Positions 22,766 to 35,784 are shown, counted from the stretch's first letter. The stretch: DNA of 64,000 bases from Agapanthus africanus (GCA_030015575.1 CM057344.1:190791044-190855043), one strand, 5' to 3'. A program made the numbers and translations. Notes: generated by a model from the sequence alone, not told the origin.

Positions 22766-23117
22766 GATTATTCAGTTGTCTTTTCTCTTTACCTTCTCTC
22801 AGGTTGCGAAAGCTCCTATTAGGAGAGTGCACCTATTATGCTTGTTGGATAATCTTCTTCCAAACCATAGGAAGGTGCCGAAAGGTAGGGAAAGGAAGAA
22901 AACCAATTAGCCTAAGTATGGTGTCCAGAAGTTAATAAGTAAAGACATATAAAGGGATTAGAGTGAGGGCAAAGGAAATTGCGACTACTATCATTCATAA
23001 AGAAGCCGCGTATACCCCTGCCACTCCTACTTCCCCTTTGCATTTCTCCAGAACACTCCGTATGACTACGAAGATCTATATTTCTTGGATATGCCATCGT
23101 ATAGTTACATACGAACT
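22741..23117 (+). mobile_element. Copia-II internal fragment, left half
   Basis: Homologous in sense orientation to the 400-bp units of the forward Copia-II leader (59789-60590), including the pyrimidine-rich block that ends CTTCTCTCAGGTTG. It is joined on the left to the gypsy protease and interrupted on the right at the TSD GAACT (23113-23117). The sequence resumes at 42544. No coding sequence is supported. Confidence 0.85.
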
Positions 23118-24646
23118 TGAATGGAACGCGCTTTCTCGTGTCGTATTTAGTTCTAAAGTTAACCGCAATCAAGACGGCGTCGTGTGTTGCTAGCCGCGAT
23201 GAGTACGGGTCGTCCGCAGGGAGATGGTGCGTTTTGCGTTCTTGTTATCACGAGTTAATGCAAGGGTCGGAATGGTTTGATTCTAACCTATGTGTTTGTA
23301 TATGCAAAGTATAAGTTGTTAGGAATAGAGGTAGGTTATTGTAAGTTAGGGAAGTCCATACTCAATTCTTTGTGCCAAGCTTGACTATTGAAGCTAGAGT
23401 AATTGGCAACAACGTGGATTAAGGTGCTTAAACACGGTATTTGTGAAATCTGGCTTATTGACCCTTGTCCGTCCGATCTTGTCTCTTGACTTTCGCCTCC
23501 GGCCAAATCAACACACCCGGTCATGGTTAGGGATCACCAATACCTTGCTATGGTAGGTTGCCTAATGGAGCGTTTGCGTAAGGTTTGGGCGGAGTTCAAT
23601 TGGAAAATATCGGGCAAAAGAAATGAGCAAAGAAAACCTTAACTTACAATATCATTCTCATTCCTAACAACACCATTATTCACAAACCATCAAAACAACA
23701 AAAAGAAAGAGCAAATGAAATGATAAAAAAGGAATAACACAACATTACAAGTAAGTAAATGGCAAGAAATAAATTCCAGGTAAGTAAAAGAGATAGAAAA
23801 GGAATATTAAGAACCCAAGTGCAAAATGAAAGCTTTATTAACTTCTAGTGATGATACAAACCATGAGTTCAATAACTAAAATTTTAACTTGTAAGCTCAA
23901 TGAAGAGATTGCAAGATCAAGAGAAGGCAAAGAGCTCAAGGTGAACTAGCTACTATGTACAAAGCTTCAAAAATGAAAAGAGAAACAAAGAGTAAACTAT
24001 AGCTAAAAGTATATCCAACTCTCTTCTCTTGCTCACTGATATGGCACTTATAGGCACAAAATAAGAACAAACAAATAATATAGTAAGGATGATGTGATAA
24101 TAAGAGATAGACAGAAGAAAAATGGCGCACATTGGGGAACAATGTACTGGTGGTGCCGGGCTTTTTAGACTTTTCGCCGGTCTACTTGATGAGTCTGGGG
24201 CTCGTGTTGGTGTGGTGGTCTCAAGTGCACTCAACAAGTCCACAGGTAATGTTTGATTTCTTCATATCAGGTTGGGTTATACTCAGTAGTCTTGTAGGGA
24301 AACTTGATATTTTAAATCACATCTCAACTTTTTGCATTTATCACACATCACTTCACTTGTGCCCACTTGTGCCAAAGAGTTATGTGCAGACTTGTATTGT
24401 GTTGGACCAAAATTGTGTACACATTTATTTGTTACAAAAGAACTCTTTGGATATTGATCGGTTTGCAGTTCCGGTTGCAGTGTCGGCTCATAAATGTTAT
24501 ATCCGTGAATTTGAGTGTGTTTCCAGTATTTTGTCACGAATACCTATAATATGTATTTACTGAGCAAATACTGGTTAATAGTACCGATATATAACAAAAC
24601 AGATAATGAATGAGTGGTATTAAAATGTAGTTTTCTGAGATGAACA
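23118..24646 (-). mobile_element. 3' LTR of the Tat-type element
   Basis: A 1,529-bp LTR (plus-strand view: TGAATGG... to ...GATGAACA). It is paired with 41007-42538 at roughly 95% identity by eye. Its outer edge abuts the TSD GAACT. A 143-codon plus-strand frame (24132-24563) has an equivalent in the other LTR, but it runs antisense to the element and its differences are mostly amino-acid changing, so it is not called a gene. Confidence 0.92.
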
Positions 24647-24664
24647 AATACCCCCAAATTTATC
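24647..24664 (-). other. Polypurine tract of the Tat-type element
   Basis: On the minus strand it reads GATAAATTTGGGGGTATT directly before the 3' LTR (TGTTCATC...). Two similar TTTGGGGG motifs lie upstream in sense (about 25894-25912 and 26050-26067), possible extra purine tracts. Confidence 0.75.
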
Positions 24665-26120
24665 TTTTGCTCGTCCTGAGCAAAACAAAATCCTAACCTC
24701 ACTTTCGCAGGGAATGCGATTGCACTGAGCTCATGCAACAAGCCGTTAAACCTCTAGGTGTCCCTAGTAAGAGGAGTGTTGTCTCCTGAGGGTTTTCAGC
24801 GGATTACACCCACAAAATCCCGTTAAGCTAGTTTCACAAGTTAACGTCGATTCTACTCGTGCAGTTTAGTATCTAGATTAGAAATTCTATCATCCTAAAC
24901 AAGAAATATTCAACACTTATGTTTCACGCCTCCTATTTATTTAACCTCAGATCCTATACGTTTTTACAGTTTAGAAAGATCTCGGTTTCTCTTGAGTTTT
25001 CCTTCTAAAGTGTGGTCTCCAATCAGGGATTTTTATCATCTTTACGTAAAACATAAGTATTATTTTTTATTCCTATCTTTCCTCGAAACATCGATTGTAT
25101 ACCCCTACGTGTGTATAAAATTTCACCCTTACACTTAAGAATTCAATTTAAGCTTTAGTACCCTTGCCCTAATACCTAATACTACTTCTTTTCGTTAATG
25201 ATGGACAATTTTGCTCACACACCTTTCATGCGACTATTAATGCTTCTTGAGGCATTAACAGCCGATTACTGAATGTGTGAGCTTAAAGCTTAAATAGCAG
25301 TTTCCAGGTCTTGACTTTATTTATTTTTTCTTTTTTTCTCTTTAGTTTCTCTTTTAAGATCAGATATATTTTTCAATGATGTTATTTTGGTGGTTAGCTT
25401 TAAATACCGTTTTTTCTTTTATACTAGGTTTTCAGGCAAGAGTATTTCTAGGTATCCTCTACTATCCCAAGTTTCAAGATACGTGTGTGTGCAGTTTGTA
25501 GGGTATATACTTTCTGAATTTAGACTCAAGAATAGAAACTATTTTTCAGACTTATCTTTCAGTAAAGCTTTCAATACTTTCCCTTCATCTCGACTTAACT
25601 GAAGAACTGAACTCAAGATTACCTACTTCTAAAAAAAACTGCAAGGACGTATAATTACCAAGATTAAACAGAAAGAGGGTTATTTTTAGGGTTTTCAATT
25701 CCTAAGCCTAGGATTTAGTTATTTCTAACGTATCAACTAAAATTTCGGAATAAAAATCTAAGCTACCCTATTAGATAACTTGACGACAAAGTTTTTATAT
25801 TTTTGTACTTTTTTTCGATTTTTATGGGCTTTTAAATAAGTATGCAAATACAAAATATACACATGAATGCGAAGGTAGAAAGCTTACCGAGCATACCCCC
25901 AAACTTAAATTTGACAGTACCCTCACTGTCAAGCTACACCAAGAGGGTCAAAATTATTGGCGCTCCCCTGTTTTGTTTATTTTTAATTTTTATTTATTTT
26001 TATTATTCACAAAACAAAAAGCAAACCAAAAAAATATACACACAAAAAGATCCTCCCCCAAACATAAGTGAAACAATGTTGCCACTGTTTAAGCGTTAAT
26101 GTTCAGAGTTGGGGGGAGAG
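24665..26120 (-). mobile_element. Non-coding 3' interior of the Tat-type element
   Basis: This stretch lies between the 3' LTR and the nested Copia-II element. No protein domain is recognised on either strand and only short frames exist. It contains two extra TTTGGGGG purine motifs in sense and a short inverted repeat (GACAGT...ACTGTC near 25914-25930). It ends at the TSD copy GAGAG (26116-26120). Confidence 0.7.
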
Positions 26121-28231
26121 TATAAGTCTACAGTAGCGCCCCGGCCGTCTTTCAGACGCCAAAACGCGGAACAAAACTTTTATAGAACTGGCGCTATCGT
26201 ATACTATATCCCAGGATCTGCCATTAACGCTAAACTAACATACTGTAAAGTGGGTAGAAATGTTATACCGAACGATCCAGGTCCTTCGGTCTTCAACCAT
26301 CATCCCACGCTTTGTTGCAGCTGATCCGAACTCGCTCGATCTCCGGTCTCGTCGTCCAGGTGGCACCACGTCGACAGATCTTTAAACGGGCTCCCGCCTC
26401 TGAACCGAGACAACTCGATCATCAAGTTTGCTAAAAGAGATGACCAAGATTGATGTAGAGACTGAGTAGAACACTTTGTCTCGTTACGTCCAAGGCTATG
26501 GACGAACGGTTAATGAAGTTGCCTTTTTGAATCGAGTAAATGGAAATTGAGCTATATGAAATTTCCATGAACTAAACTATCATAATCTTTTCAAGCAAAT
26601 AACAATGCATCACTCACAATGAAGGGGCCGACCATTTTAACAAGAGGAGGGAGGTGAGTGTAGGAGCAAGGGGTGGTAATCATAAGGCAAAATGTCAAGG
26701 AGAAATATCTTAAGCATTACCAAAATTCATTAATACAAATGGTGACTCACATTAAACACCTCACCATTTTAATTAATGCAAGAATGAGTCATGAAAACCT
26801 AGTCACCAAATAATTAATGCCATGATGAGTCACTAATCCTAGTCACCATTTCTAGAATCTTCTAGAACCATGACTCACCCAATGATGAAAAGATAAATCC
26901 GTATTAAACCGAATGTTTAATACGGGTGATAGAAAACAGGAAACCGACAACTTCCAAAAGCGATCCTGAAACGAATTTTAGGATAACCCCGTAACAGTAT
27001 AAACATACCCGCATTTGTATTACGACCGAATACAAATGCAACCGAGACAAAGATATTATATCTACACAGTATAATACTCGGATCCGGCTTAAATCAAAGA
27101 CCACCAGTATTATCTGCCCGAAATATAACACGTGCGTAAACGCACGTGCATTTTCCGAACCCTGCCATAAAATCCTACGGCCTCTACAACGTTTCGCCCG
27201 AACTTGGGAAACTCTCTGTGGGGGACTCTAATGACTCATCAATATACTGGCACTGGGTATAACCACTAGCACGTCAGAGGTACTAGCTGTACGTAACGAT
27301 TGCCTATGTATTGATTGGAAGGGAAGCTGACGAGCGAACTTATCCAGAAACCCTACTGAGCCTGACAGTGACAATATCCGTACAGTCTGGTCCATTCGTC
27401 TATGAGTATCGCATATAGGGCCTATGGGCTGGTAAACGTCAGACCCCCAATAGCTGTATAAGTCGTGTCAAAGAGAGAAGCCCAGAACACTCTGAGATAC
27501 TACTGGAATACCTACCAGTAAATCTCGATTACCCTGGCCAGGGATTTCGTATAATGGCTCTCCTAAACACAGCGCTATCTCACCCCCAATACCGGGAGAG
27601 ATGAATCCCCGACGATCTGCTCACTGCCTCCATGTGGCTCGGGACTGTACCCAAAAAATACCTGTTTGCCCGACTCCTTTGACCCGTGGTAGGGTATAAA
27701 TCAAAGTACAGTGGGAACTCATACGAGACAAATGACGACCTCAGGTCGATGAACTAACCTGTACACATGTTATCAGGGAACTGCTATCTGACGATATGTA
27801 TAATACCAACTCAGCATGTTCCCGGCGAGTCCAGTCCGGTGTATTCATAACCCAATGAGCACCTGTATACATCTTAGGTGAATCAACTTACACCAATGGC
27901 TTGTGAGTCCGGCCACCGCCCCTCGTCGGGGTCTCGAATGTATACACCAGTCTACTCTAGAGTATCGATGCCTTGTCTCGAAACTCCCACGACTAGGGGC
28001 ACTTTAAGGATGTGCTTATAGACCCCAGCTCCCACGTATATGATCACCATCATACTGCTTGTAGTCAAGAAAGATCCTAAGGGCTCTATCAAAGTATAAC
28101 AGTGATAAAGACAAACCAGATAGCATACTATCATCTCGAGTAAGACTGTTTTATCGGTATAGGCCCTTCTCAATCATCACAATCATGTACCTGCGATCCA
28201 ATAATTGACTTTGAGGGCACAATATCCAAAA
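26121..28231 (-). mobile_element. 3' LTR of reverse Copia-II
   Basis: The plus-strand ends read TATAAG and CCAAAA, mutated from the TGTAAG and CCAACA of its partner. The LTR includes the conserved inverted repeats at 27494-27526 (GAGAT...ATCTC with TACTGG/CCAGTA inside), the 12-bp palindrome CCCTGGCCAGGG at 27532-27543 and GATAGCATACTATC near 28119. The outer edge meets the TSD GAGAG. Confidence 0.92.
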
Positions 28232-28246
28232 ATCTCCCACTTGCAC
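28232..28246 (-). other. Polypurine tract of reverse Copia-II
   Basis: Minus strand GTGCAAGTGGGAGAT directly before the 3' LTR, identical to the tract of Copia-I (302-316) and of the forward Copia-II. Confidence 0.85.
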
Positions 28247-28459
28247 TTAAGGCTAATTATTGCGATGTCGCATACTCACAGCCCGTGTGATACCTAACAT
28301 CCAACTTCTCTACTAATCAGTTTCGCAAAGCCCGTTTGTAAAACTATTGTGTTCGAGAAATAGCCTCAGTGAGTAGATCCGCCCTGATGTTTCTTTCTAT
28401 GTCTCTCTTAATCTAAAGTTCGCGGAGAAAGCCATCTCCCGAATCGAGTATTACCTGTC

Positions 28460-28830
28460 TTAGAATATTTCTGGATATCTGATGGGACCTAGTTCATAAA
28501 TGAACTCGAAATCCAAACTTCTTGGACAGTATCGATAACTGAACCTAATCAGTATCCAGCACCATGCCTCCCACAGTATCCTCTTGGACCACCTGTCCAT
28601 AATACTGTCCCTCGTCAGAGGGAAAACTATAACTCTGACAATCACTCTGTCATCCATGTCACCTTTGAAGCATGGAATGATAATCGTCCCCCGAAGGAGG
28701 TTGCCGTCATCAAATCTGTAGAACATTCACTTATGTTCTAAAACTGCCTCTTAATGTTTCTCCAGGATTGGATTAATATAAACTTATTGCATCCAGTGTA
28801 AAAACAACATCTGGTGTGGTACTTGACATC
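28460..28830 (-). pseudogene. Copia RT end and RNase H remnant (reverse Copia-II)
   Basis: On the minus strand, a remnant corresponding to the family TRPDVxFALDAxSRYQSNPG RT block is readable near 28750-28805, with stops. KGDMDDRV...VFPLTR then corresponds to the RNase H block GDLDDRKSxSGYVFxL. The forward Copia-II copy has the same unusual residues after DDR and the same upstream frame break (see 62400-62890). It cannot encode an enzyme. Confidence 0.75.
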
Positions 28831-31039
28831 TTACGATTGACTCAATTGCCTAAGCAAGTGATCTGCCAATCATGCACATCCCTCTCTTTTTCAGTCTGTA
28901 AGACACCTTTAGAGATGGTGACTCCATCAACTGCAGGTACACCACCATGCCAGGAGTCATCTATTCTAAAATACCATTAGAATACTATCAAAGTACCCGG
29001 ATTGTGGAACTATCCAATTCTAGATCTAAAACCATAGATCTAGTAACCAGAATGTCTGATATTATATCCATGTTCTTTGTGGAGAAACAACTGTGTGACG
29101 ACCAAAGTACAACCGATCATAGTATAGGAATTTTACTTCCTACTCTGTGTATGTCATCCAAATACCAGGACATCACACCCTACTACCTTCTTAACAGATT
29201 CATCCCCTATTCTGATGAAGTCAAAGCTATGACTGTTACATCAAAATTAGATGATCTAATCTCTGCTATATCTGCTCAATCCTATAAATAGACATAAGCT
29301 ACTTGACCACTATGCTTCCGCTGCTCCCACTGACCACAACAACTCACTGGCAGAATAATATATACGTGTACTTCTAAAACTAGTTTAGAACGACGCTATA
29401 CATATCCTCCTGCCGGGTCTCATAGTTTGGAACAACATTAGTGTCAAGTCTGGGTAAACAAGAACCTCTTTATCACCGTCCTTGAGGCTACCGGAGTACC
29501 TCTCGGGTGTCTGAGGTTACCCACCATATCTGCGGAGTGGCTAATGGAATGTCAAACCTGATTAAATATATAGGTCCTATTAAATTTTCCGTAATCGTTT
29601 GCGGTTCTGGAATCACTTCCAGTTCTACCATACTCCCACTACTGTTTTCTGAAAAAATCCATTTTACTAAAACTGTGGCGAGTCAAGAAAAATATCACTA
29701 TTGATCTTCCAGATGGTAGAAAATCAACCCTCGTCAAAGCCAGGGTCAACCCACAAACTGCCATTAAGAAACGTGCCTTGAGTTATCCAGTGTCTGGTTT
29801 TAAGCATAAGCTGGACAACTCCCCTTACCTTAACATCGTTAAGATATGAAGTATTCTATATCCAATATAGAAACTTTGGCACTTATTTTATTGGAACCAG
29901 ATTCTAATCATGCAGCTGTCTCCAGTGCATATCAACTTAATGGAGAGAGGCTAATCAATATTACTCAACTTGGGAATACATCCAATTATGAGTAACCCGA
30001 AAGAGAAACAAGTTTCTCAAAAATCGTTACTATCAACTGAATACCTATCACAAGATTCTACATCTTTGATTTCTTTGAAGAATCCCGATACTTGCGACAC
30101 CTGGTTCTCTACTTTATTCCTATACCCACAACTTCTCAAAACTTAGACATTGTATTTCTACGAAAACACTTGTCTAAAAACTAGAGAAGTCACAAGTAAA
30201 TAGAACATAGTACGAGGACCAACCCCTTTGTCCTGATGGACACTGGAAAACATACACTACTTTGTATAAGTCCGCTGAGTTTAATAACTCAAAACCTGTG
30301 CGTCATAGGTTGAAAACTGTACCCAGGCGATTTCCTCAAATATCACCAATTACAACAAATTCCGATATAATGAGGATGATCACCTAATTCCCAATGACTT
30401 ACTCCTACTCATCATCTGTAAAACCATACATATGTGAGAATTATACCTGGTAAATACATACCTTGGAGCAAGGGTCAAATTAGGATATCAGTTTTCTATT
30501 AACAATACACAGTGAAAATGAAACGTGAATATGTTTCGAAAGGGTATCTGGGTATTCATAGTAATGCCTTTTCCATTATTCAGATTCATGACTGTAACTG
30601 TATATTTCCCTGCCATCTCACCAATTCCTTTTAGTTGTCTTTAGTCGTTACCTTCTGTACACCATCGTTAGGCTAAAATGGTTTTCTTCCTTCCCTACCG
30701 TTCGGCACCAGCCTATGGTTTGGAATAAGAATATCCAGTAAGCATAATAGGTGTACCCTCCTAAACCAAGGAGTACTCGCAACTTGAGAGAAGGTGATGA
30801 TAAAAGACAATTTGAATAAAACCTTATTCTATTTCTCCCGAACTGGGAAAAAAGGCAAAAGTGAAATAGGAGTGGCGATGAAATACGCGGTTTGGTTGTG
30901 AATGATAACAGTCGCAATTTACTTTGCCCACTTTCTAATCCCTTTATCTTGTCTTTAGTCATTACCTTCTGTACACCCTACTTAGGCTAAATGGTTTTCT
31001 TCATTCCCTACCTTTCGGCGCCTGCCTATGGTTTGGAAT
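28831..31039 (-). mobile_element. Degraded interior of reverse Copia-II
   Basis: Homologous (reverse) to 60530-62540 of the forward copy. Short frames on both strands are chance products. A 114-codon plus-strand frame (28947-29291) runs antisense to decayed RT; its forward-copy counterpart is broken. The part at 30600-31039 belongs to the tandem 400-bp unit that continues after the solo LTR at 33139. No intact domain is visible. Confidence 0.65.
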
Positions 31040-33138
31040 TGTTGGATATATGTATGCCCTATAGGCCATTATATGATAGTGGATGTATCTGTACATGTAT
31101 ATATATATATTCAGTGTACATTCTTGCTCGACATGATAGTATGCTATCTGGTTCTTCTTTATCTGACATGTTGATTTGATCATGCTTTTATTCATTCATA
31201 CATGCTGATAAAGCCCTGAGGATATCGGCTTGACTACTGTGATTATGATGGAGATCATACTAGTGGGAAATCTGTAGTTTATAAGCATATCCTGGAATGT
31301 CCCTAGTCGTAGGTATATCGAGATGGGGCATTGATATACCAGCGTAGACTAGCGTATATGATACTAGACCCATACGATGGGCGATGAATGTTCCCACATT
31401 CATCGATGTTTGACATCGAGATCATATACGGGTGCTCAGTGGTGACTGGGTACACTGGACGGACTCACCGAGAACTCCTATATGGAATTATATCTATCGT
31501 CGGATAGCAGTTCTCAGGTGACACTGGTGCGGGTTAGTCTGTAGACCCGAGATCGTCATAGAGTCTTGTGTTCTCTCCCACTGTACTTTGATTACCACCC
31601 TACCACGGCTCTACTGAGTCGTGCAAACAGGTGGCCGTTGGGTACAGTCCCGAGACACACGGAGGCGATGAGCGATAGGAGGGGTTTCGTCTCTCCCGGT
31701 ATTGGGAGTTGATGCTGTGCTGTGCTCGACTGGTTATATCAGTAAGTCCCTAGCCAGGGCTCCTGAGATTTACTGATAAGTGTTATCAGTAGTTTCTCGA
31801 TCTGTTATAGACCATTCACCGGCACGACTTATTGAGTTATTAGGGTCTATGTGACCATCCCTAGGCTCGATATGCAGCATATTTGACGAAAAGACCGGAC
31901 TGTACGGTAGTGTTGCCGGTTGGCTCGACGGGAGTTTAGCAGGTTCGCTTGTCTTCTTCTAATCGCTTAATACCCGGGTGGCCGTTACGTTTAGCTGACC
32001 GCTTGCTGCTTGGGAGTGCTTGATATGATCATCACCCACTGCCGGCGTATTGACTAGTCTTAGAGTCCCTCAAAGGTGTTACCTAGTCCAGGAGAAACGT
32101 TGTGGTGCGCGTATGCGATATGCGCATGGACCCGGTTAAAATGCGCGTATAAGATACTGTATATTAATCGGGCGGCTTGCTTTTGGTTGGGCCGTATGTG
32201 ATATGGACGGATTGATAAATCAAGTGTTGATTTATCATTTAAACCATTAGTTTCTCACTAGAAATCCTTTCTTGTATTATTGGATGTATGCATGCATGTA
32301 TGCATTTTTTTCTTGTTCATACACATATGGATGTGCATGCACACATACATACATACATCATCCTTCATGGTTGTATATACATTAAAAATGATGGCAATAT
32401 AAGAATCACACACTATGTTTATATATATGGATATATATTTATTTGCATTTGTTTTAAAACAAAACAAAAGATAAAGATTAATACATGGTTTCTACACTCT
32501 TCTTCAACTAACCATGCTCACCCACCTTTTAACCATATGTTAATCTTTTCTTTTATTTTTTAACTCAAGTGAAATAATATCCATATGATATAACCATGGT
32601 TTGAGATGAGAAGTGGAAAATATATATACATATATTTTCTATTTTCTTTCACAAGACATTATCTTTTCTTTTGTTCTAAAAAGGCCATCATCTTCTTCCT
32701 CCTTCTTCTTTTGCTCTCTAGATTTCTCTAGTGAGAAAATTACTCACCAAGTTAGGATTTTGAAGTGAGAAAAGCGACCACAACATCATTCTACACTAGT
32801 CTTGCCCACTTGTTTAGAGTGTTAGCTTCATTTCTTTCTCTTGATCAAGTGAAGTTGCAAGCTTGGACAAAGGAGCTTCGGGTGGATCGTCGTGGACGTT
32901 AGAAGACCTCAAGCTAACCGTTTTCTAACCCTCAAGTGGCCAAGGAGTCTAGCATAGGGAGCTACAAAGGTTGTACTCTCAAAACCCTAGCCTTTGTTAC
33001 TTGTGATGTGGTTTAAAGTTATGAAACCCTAATTTTCTAGGATTGATTCTTTTTGTGTTCACTTAGCACTCTAAAAACTTAATCTTTGTGACATGTGATG
33101 CTTCCAAACCTTTCATAGGGTACTAGGTAAACCTAACA
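31040..33138 (+). mobile_element. Copia-I solo LTR (forward), TSD GGAAT
   Basis: A 2,099-bp LTR from TGTTGG at 31040 to CTAACA at 33138, flanked by GGAAT at 31035-31039 and 33139-33143. The neighbouring tandem unit near 30715-30740 (GTTTGGAATAAGA) shows the uninterrupted sequence. Same family as 12985-15040, in opposite orientation. It has the inverted repeats at 31765-31798 and 31748-31759. There is no internal region, so it is a solo LTR. Confidence 0.95.
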
Positions 33139-33784
33139 GGAATAAGACTATCCAATAAGCGTAATAGGTGTACTCTCCTAAACCAAGGAGTACTCGTACC
33201 TAAGAGAAGGTGATAATAGAAGACAACTGAATAAGCAAATTCAATTTCTCCTGAACCTGGATCCATCCTCGAAGAAATCCCTTCGAGTTCGTATATAACC
33301 ATACGATGGATCTATCCAATGGAAGTGGATATCCGTAATAATACGGGGTGTTTTGAGAAATACAAAGGGTAAAAGAAGGAGCGGCAATGACTTATGCAAC
33401 TTAAGACAATCCAAAAGCCAGTATTTTGAGAAGGTTCGGTCAACTTGGTCACTGAGTCATAGTCTAGGGTCGGTCAAAGGTCGCTGCCAAAGAGAGAGAG
33501 AAAAGAAACACTCTGCGTGCACTCTAACCTAGATCAGAATGGTTATCACTTTATCTAATTAGGAAACCTCCCACTGTTATCTCAAATTCTCCTCCAAACC
33601 TGAAAGACGAATTAGTCGGGATCACCCGAAGAGTAAACTAACTCATCAGTGGGAATCGGGATCCAACTATCATCGCATGATAATGTGACGGTATCCACTC
33701 ACGTTATCATACTCCAGAAGGTATGCACAAGTATGCAAGTTTCCTGTATGTTTGAAACTCCCGATGTAATTGTTATCCCATGCT

Positions 33785-33993
33785 CTTATGACCTTGACGT
33801 AGGCCAACAAATCATAAGCCACATGTCAAGTTCTTCCCGTCGTTGTCCTGATTAATTTAGGTCATCGTACATGCCCTTGACGTAGGCCAACAAGGCTGTA
33901 CGTCTGTCCTAAACTAATGCATCTATCTATGCAACAAATGAATACCCAGCAGCTACCAAACACTATGCCTTGACGTAGGCCAACAAACATAGC
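33785..33993 (-). other. Three-hairpin array in reverse Copia-II leader
   Basis: Inverted repeats at 33785-33818 (CTTATGA/TCATAAG), 33866-33902 (CGTACA/TGTACG plus an inner GCC/GGC) and about 33962-33993 (CTATG/CATAG). Each encloses the core that on the sense strand reads TTGTTGGCCTACGTCAAGG. Starts are 81 and 96 bases apart. This matches the arrays at 5202-5410 and 59179-59389 in number, spacing and order. Confidence 0.8.
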
Positions 33994-34138
33994 TTGAATA
34001 CTACTGACCATCCATAAGAAATGACGGAGGATTACGGCTGGTTTTTGGAAAAAAACCTTTAACGTAACGAACTTGATCTTGTTGAAGGAACCTGATAGCT
34101 TTTTATAAAAATATAGTGGCGAAAACCTTTGCTAAAGA

Positions 34139-34303
34139 GGTCACTCCCGGTGAAGGGATATCGGCTCTTTCCTCGTGGAATGAGGTGCAGGATATTCCAA
34201 CTGAATACCGAGTTGAAAAGCAACTTGTAATCGACTATAGTAATGTTATTACCCTGATGTAAATTTCTGCCCAAGGGGTCACTCCCGGTGAAGGGATCTC
34301 GGC
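34139..34303 (-). repeat. Duplicated GGTCACTCCCGG motif, reverse Copia-II
   Basis: Two copies of the 27-base leader motif (34139-34165 with one change, 34277-34303), each followed by a GAATGAGGTGCAGGATATTC block. They are equivalent to the pairs at 5557-5730 and 58871-59034. Confidence 0.88.
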
Positions 34304-35527
34304 CCTTGCCTCGTCGAATGAGGTGCAGGATATTCTAACTGAATACCGCTATGCATAACAAAAGGAAATGTCTTTGTAATAACTCTTTTTAAAATTTGTT
34401 CCAACAACATCAAATATAGGTTTGTTTTATCCTTGCATTGATAAGAATCAATGAAGTCCCATCAATCAATCATACCAGAAAAGAACGAAAATAAAATGTA
34501 CGTATATGCCATCTGCATTCGTCACTGGGTCCCGTCATCACTCGTTTGGTTACTTAACTAACGACAGAGCGGGGACTGGACTAGCGCAGGTGTAAAACAT
34601 ATACAACATCTAATAGTATATATACCAATATACAGTAATCGCTCCAGGCGTGATAATATGCAACATTACAGAAAAGTAATAAGCATCACAGAACAATACA
34701 GATTATCTGGGATCCCCGGGTTTCACAGAGCCGCTACTGAAACCCGACGTTCTCCTGGTCGTGTGGATAGCCTATGCAATGAAACCTAGACCCTTACGGG
34801 TGCGGGAAGTTACCCGCCAATACCTGAAATGAGGCAGCCCCTTACAGCAAAGTGAATGGACCACCCAGCACTTCACGGAATCCGGTAACTTGAGCACCCT
34901 TCCTTGGGTCAACCTGTACCCCCTACGAGTGCGGCGAATAGCCCGCCAATTCTAGAGTGAGGCCCCTCTGCCTCTCAAAGCCATGAGATACGGACCCTTT
35001 GCCCTCCAGAACCCGGCTATCCGTGCACTCCGCCGCGGGGTAATCCTAGTACAGAAAAGAAATATATATATAACGGGTACATCGACCTCAGCCCGGTCGT
35101 GCCCCACAAGAATATTATACAAACAGGCAGTGACAGCAGTCCACAAGTCGGACGCTCGCCCCGCAATATCAAATGTACAAATAAATCCGAACAACACTAC
35201 CATTGCACACTGCTATCCACCATGACATATCCGCAACATCACAGCACATCACAGAAGATCAACGCGAATGTCACGTTCGCAAACCCGTCTAAAAGAACTA
35301 TAGCAATTAGACGCGGTTTACCGATCGAATGACATTCACGGTCGGAGATATAAAGTAAGTACTGTAAACTAACACGTTTAAATTTAGATCGACAAAATTT
35401 CCCGAAGTGGGCCCCACAAACATCTGCTATACAGTAACATAATATGGGCCCAAAAGAAATATTCCAAAAACCACAATTTGCCATGTAGAACATACTGTAG
35501 AAATTTGGATCACTGTTGCCAGAAAAG

Positions 35528-35576
35528 CGCGGCGGATCCGCGGCCAAACCCTGGTTTGGGCCGCGGATCCGCGGCC
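35528..35576. repeat. Paired GC-rich palindromes, reverse Copia-II leader
   Basis: GCGGATCCGCGGCC and GGCCGCGGATCCGCGGCC flank AAACCCTGGTTTG, and the two inner arms pair with each other, giving one long inverted repeat about 49 bases across. Flanking sequence differs from the copy at 3903-3951. Confidence 0.88.
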
Positions 35577-35771
35577 GTTTTGTGGGATCACGTGACCAAA
35601 TTTCATCAGTTTGCTTAGAATTGCCTGCACAATTTTCTGTGATGCTCAAAATAATTTTTAGGCCTGATTTAAAATCGACAGAAACCTTGAACAGAAAATT
35701 ATAGTTTTGCGAAATCCGTTCGATCGATGTTTTAAACGTGTTAGCACAAGTTAGTAAAGCTTAATGGCGAG

Positions 35772-35783
35772 GCTCTAATACCA
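35772..35783 (-). other. Primer binding site, reverse Copia-II
   Basis: Minus strand TGGTATTAGAGC, one change (C to T) from the initiator-Met site TGGTATCAGAGC of the other elements. It lies one base from the LTR edge at 35785. Confidence 0.88.
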
Positions 35784-35784
35784 A

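Larger units (their letters stand above)
33139..35771 (-). mobile_element. Leader of reverse Copia-II (non-coding)
   Basis: Reverse-strand leader between the PBS and the tandem 400-bp units. From the PBS inward it has a GC-rich palindrome pair (35528-35576), two CG-rich modules (about 34790-35040), two 27-base motifs (34277-34303 and 34139-34165) and the three-hairpin array (33785-33993). No gag frame is visible. An 83-codon minus-strand frame (34952-35203) resembles a 65-codon frame in the forward copy but without a sign of coding constraint. Confidence 0.75.

Noticed and set aside
24132..24563. 143-codon plus-strand frame in the Tat-type LTR, also at 42024-42455
   Set aside because: It runs antisense to the element, recurs only because LTRs are duplicates, and about 20 of 143 residues differ with mostly amino-acid changing substitutions, so no coding constraint is seen.
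28947..29291. 114-codon plus-strand frame in reverse Copia-II
   Set aside because: It is antisense to decayed copia RT; the homologous region in the forward copy (62026-62412) is also only an antisense shadow.
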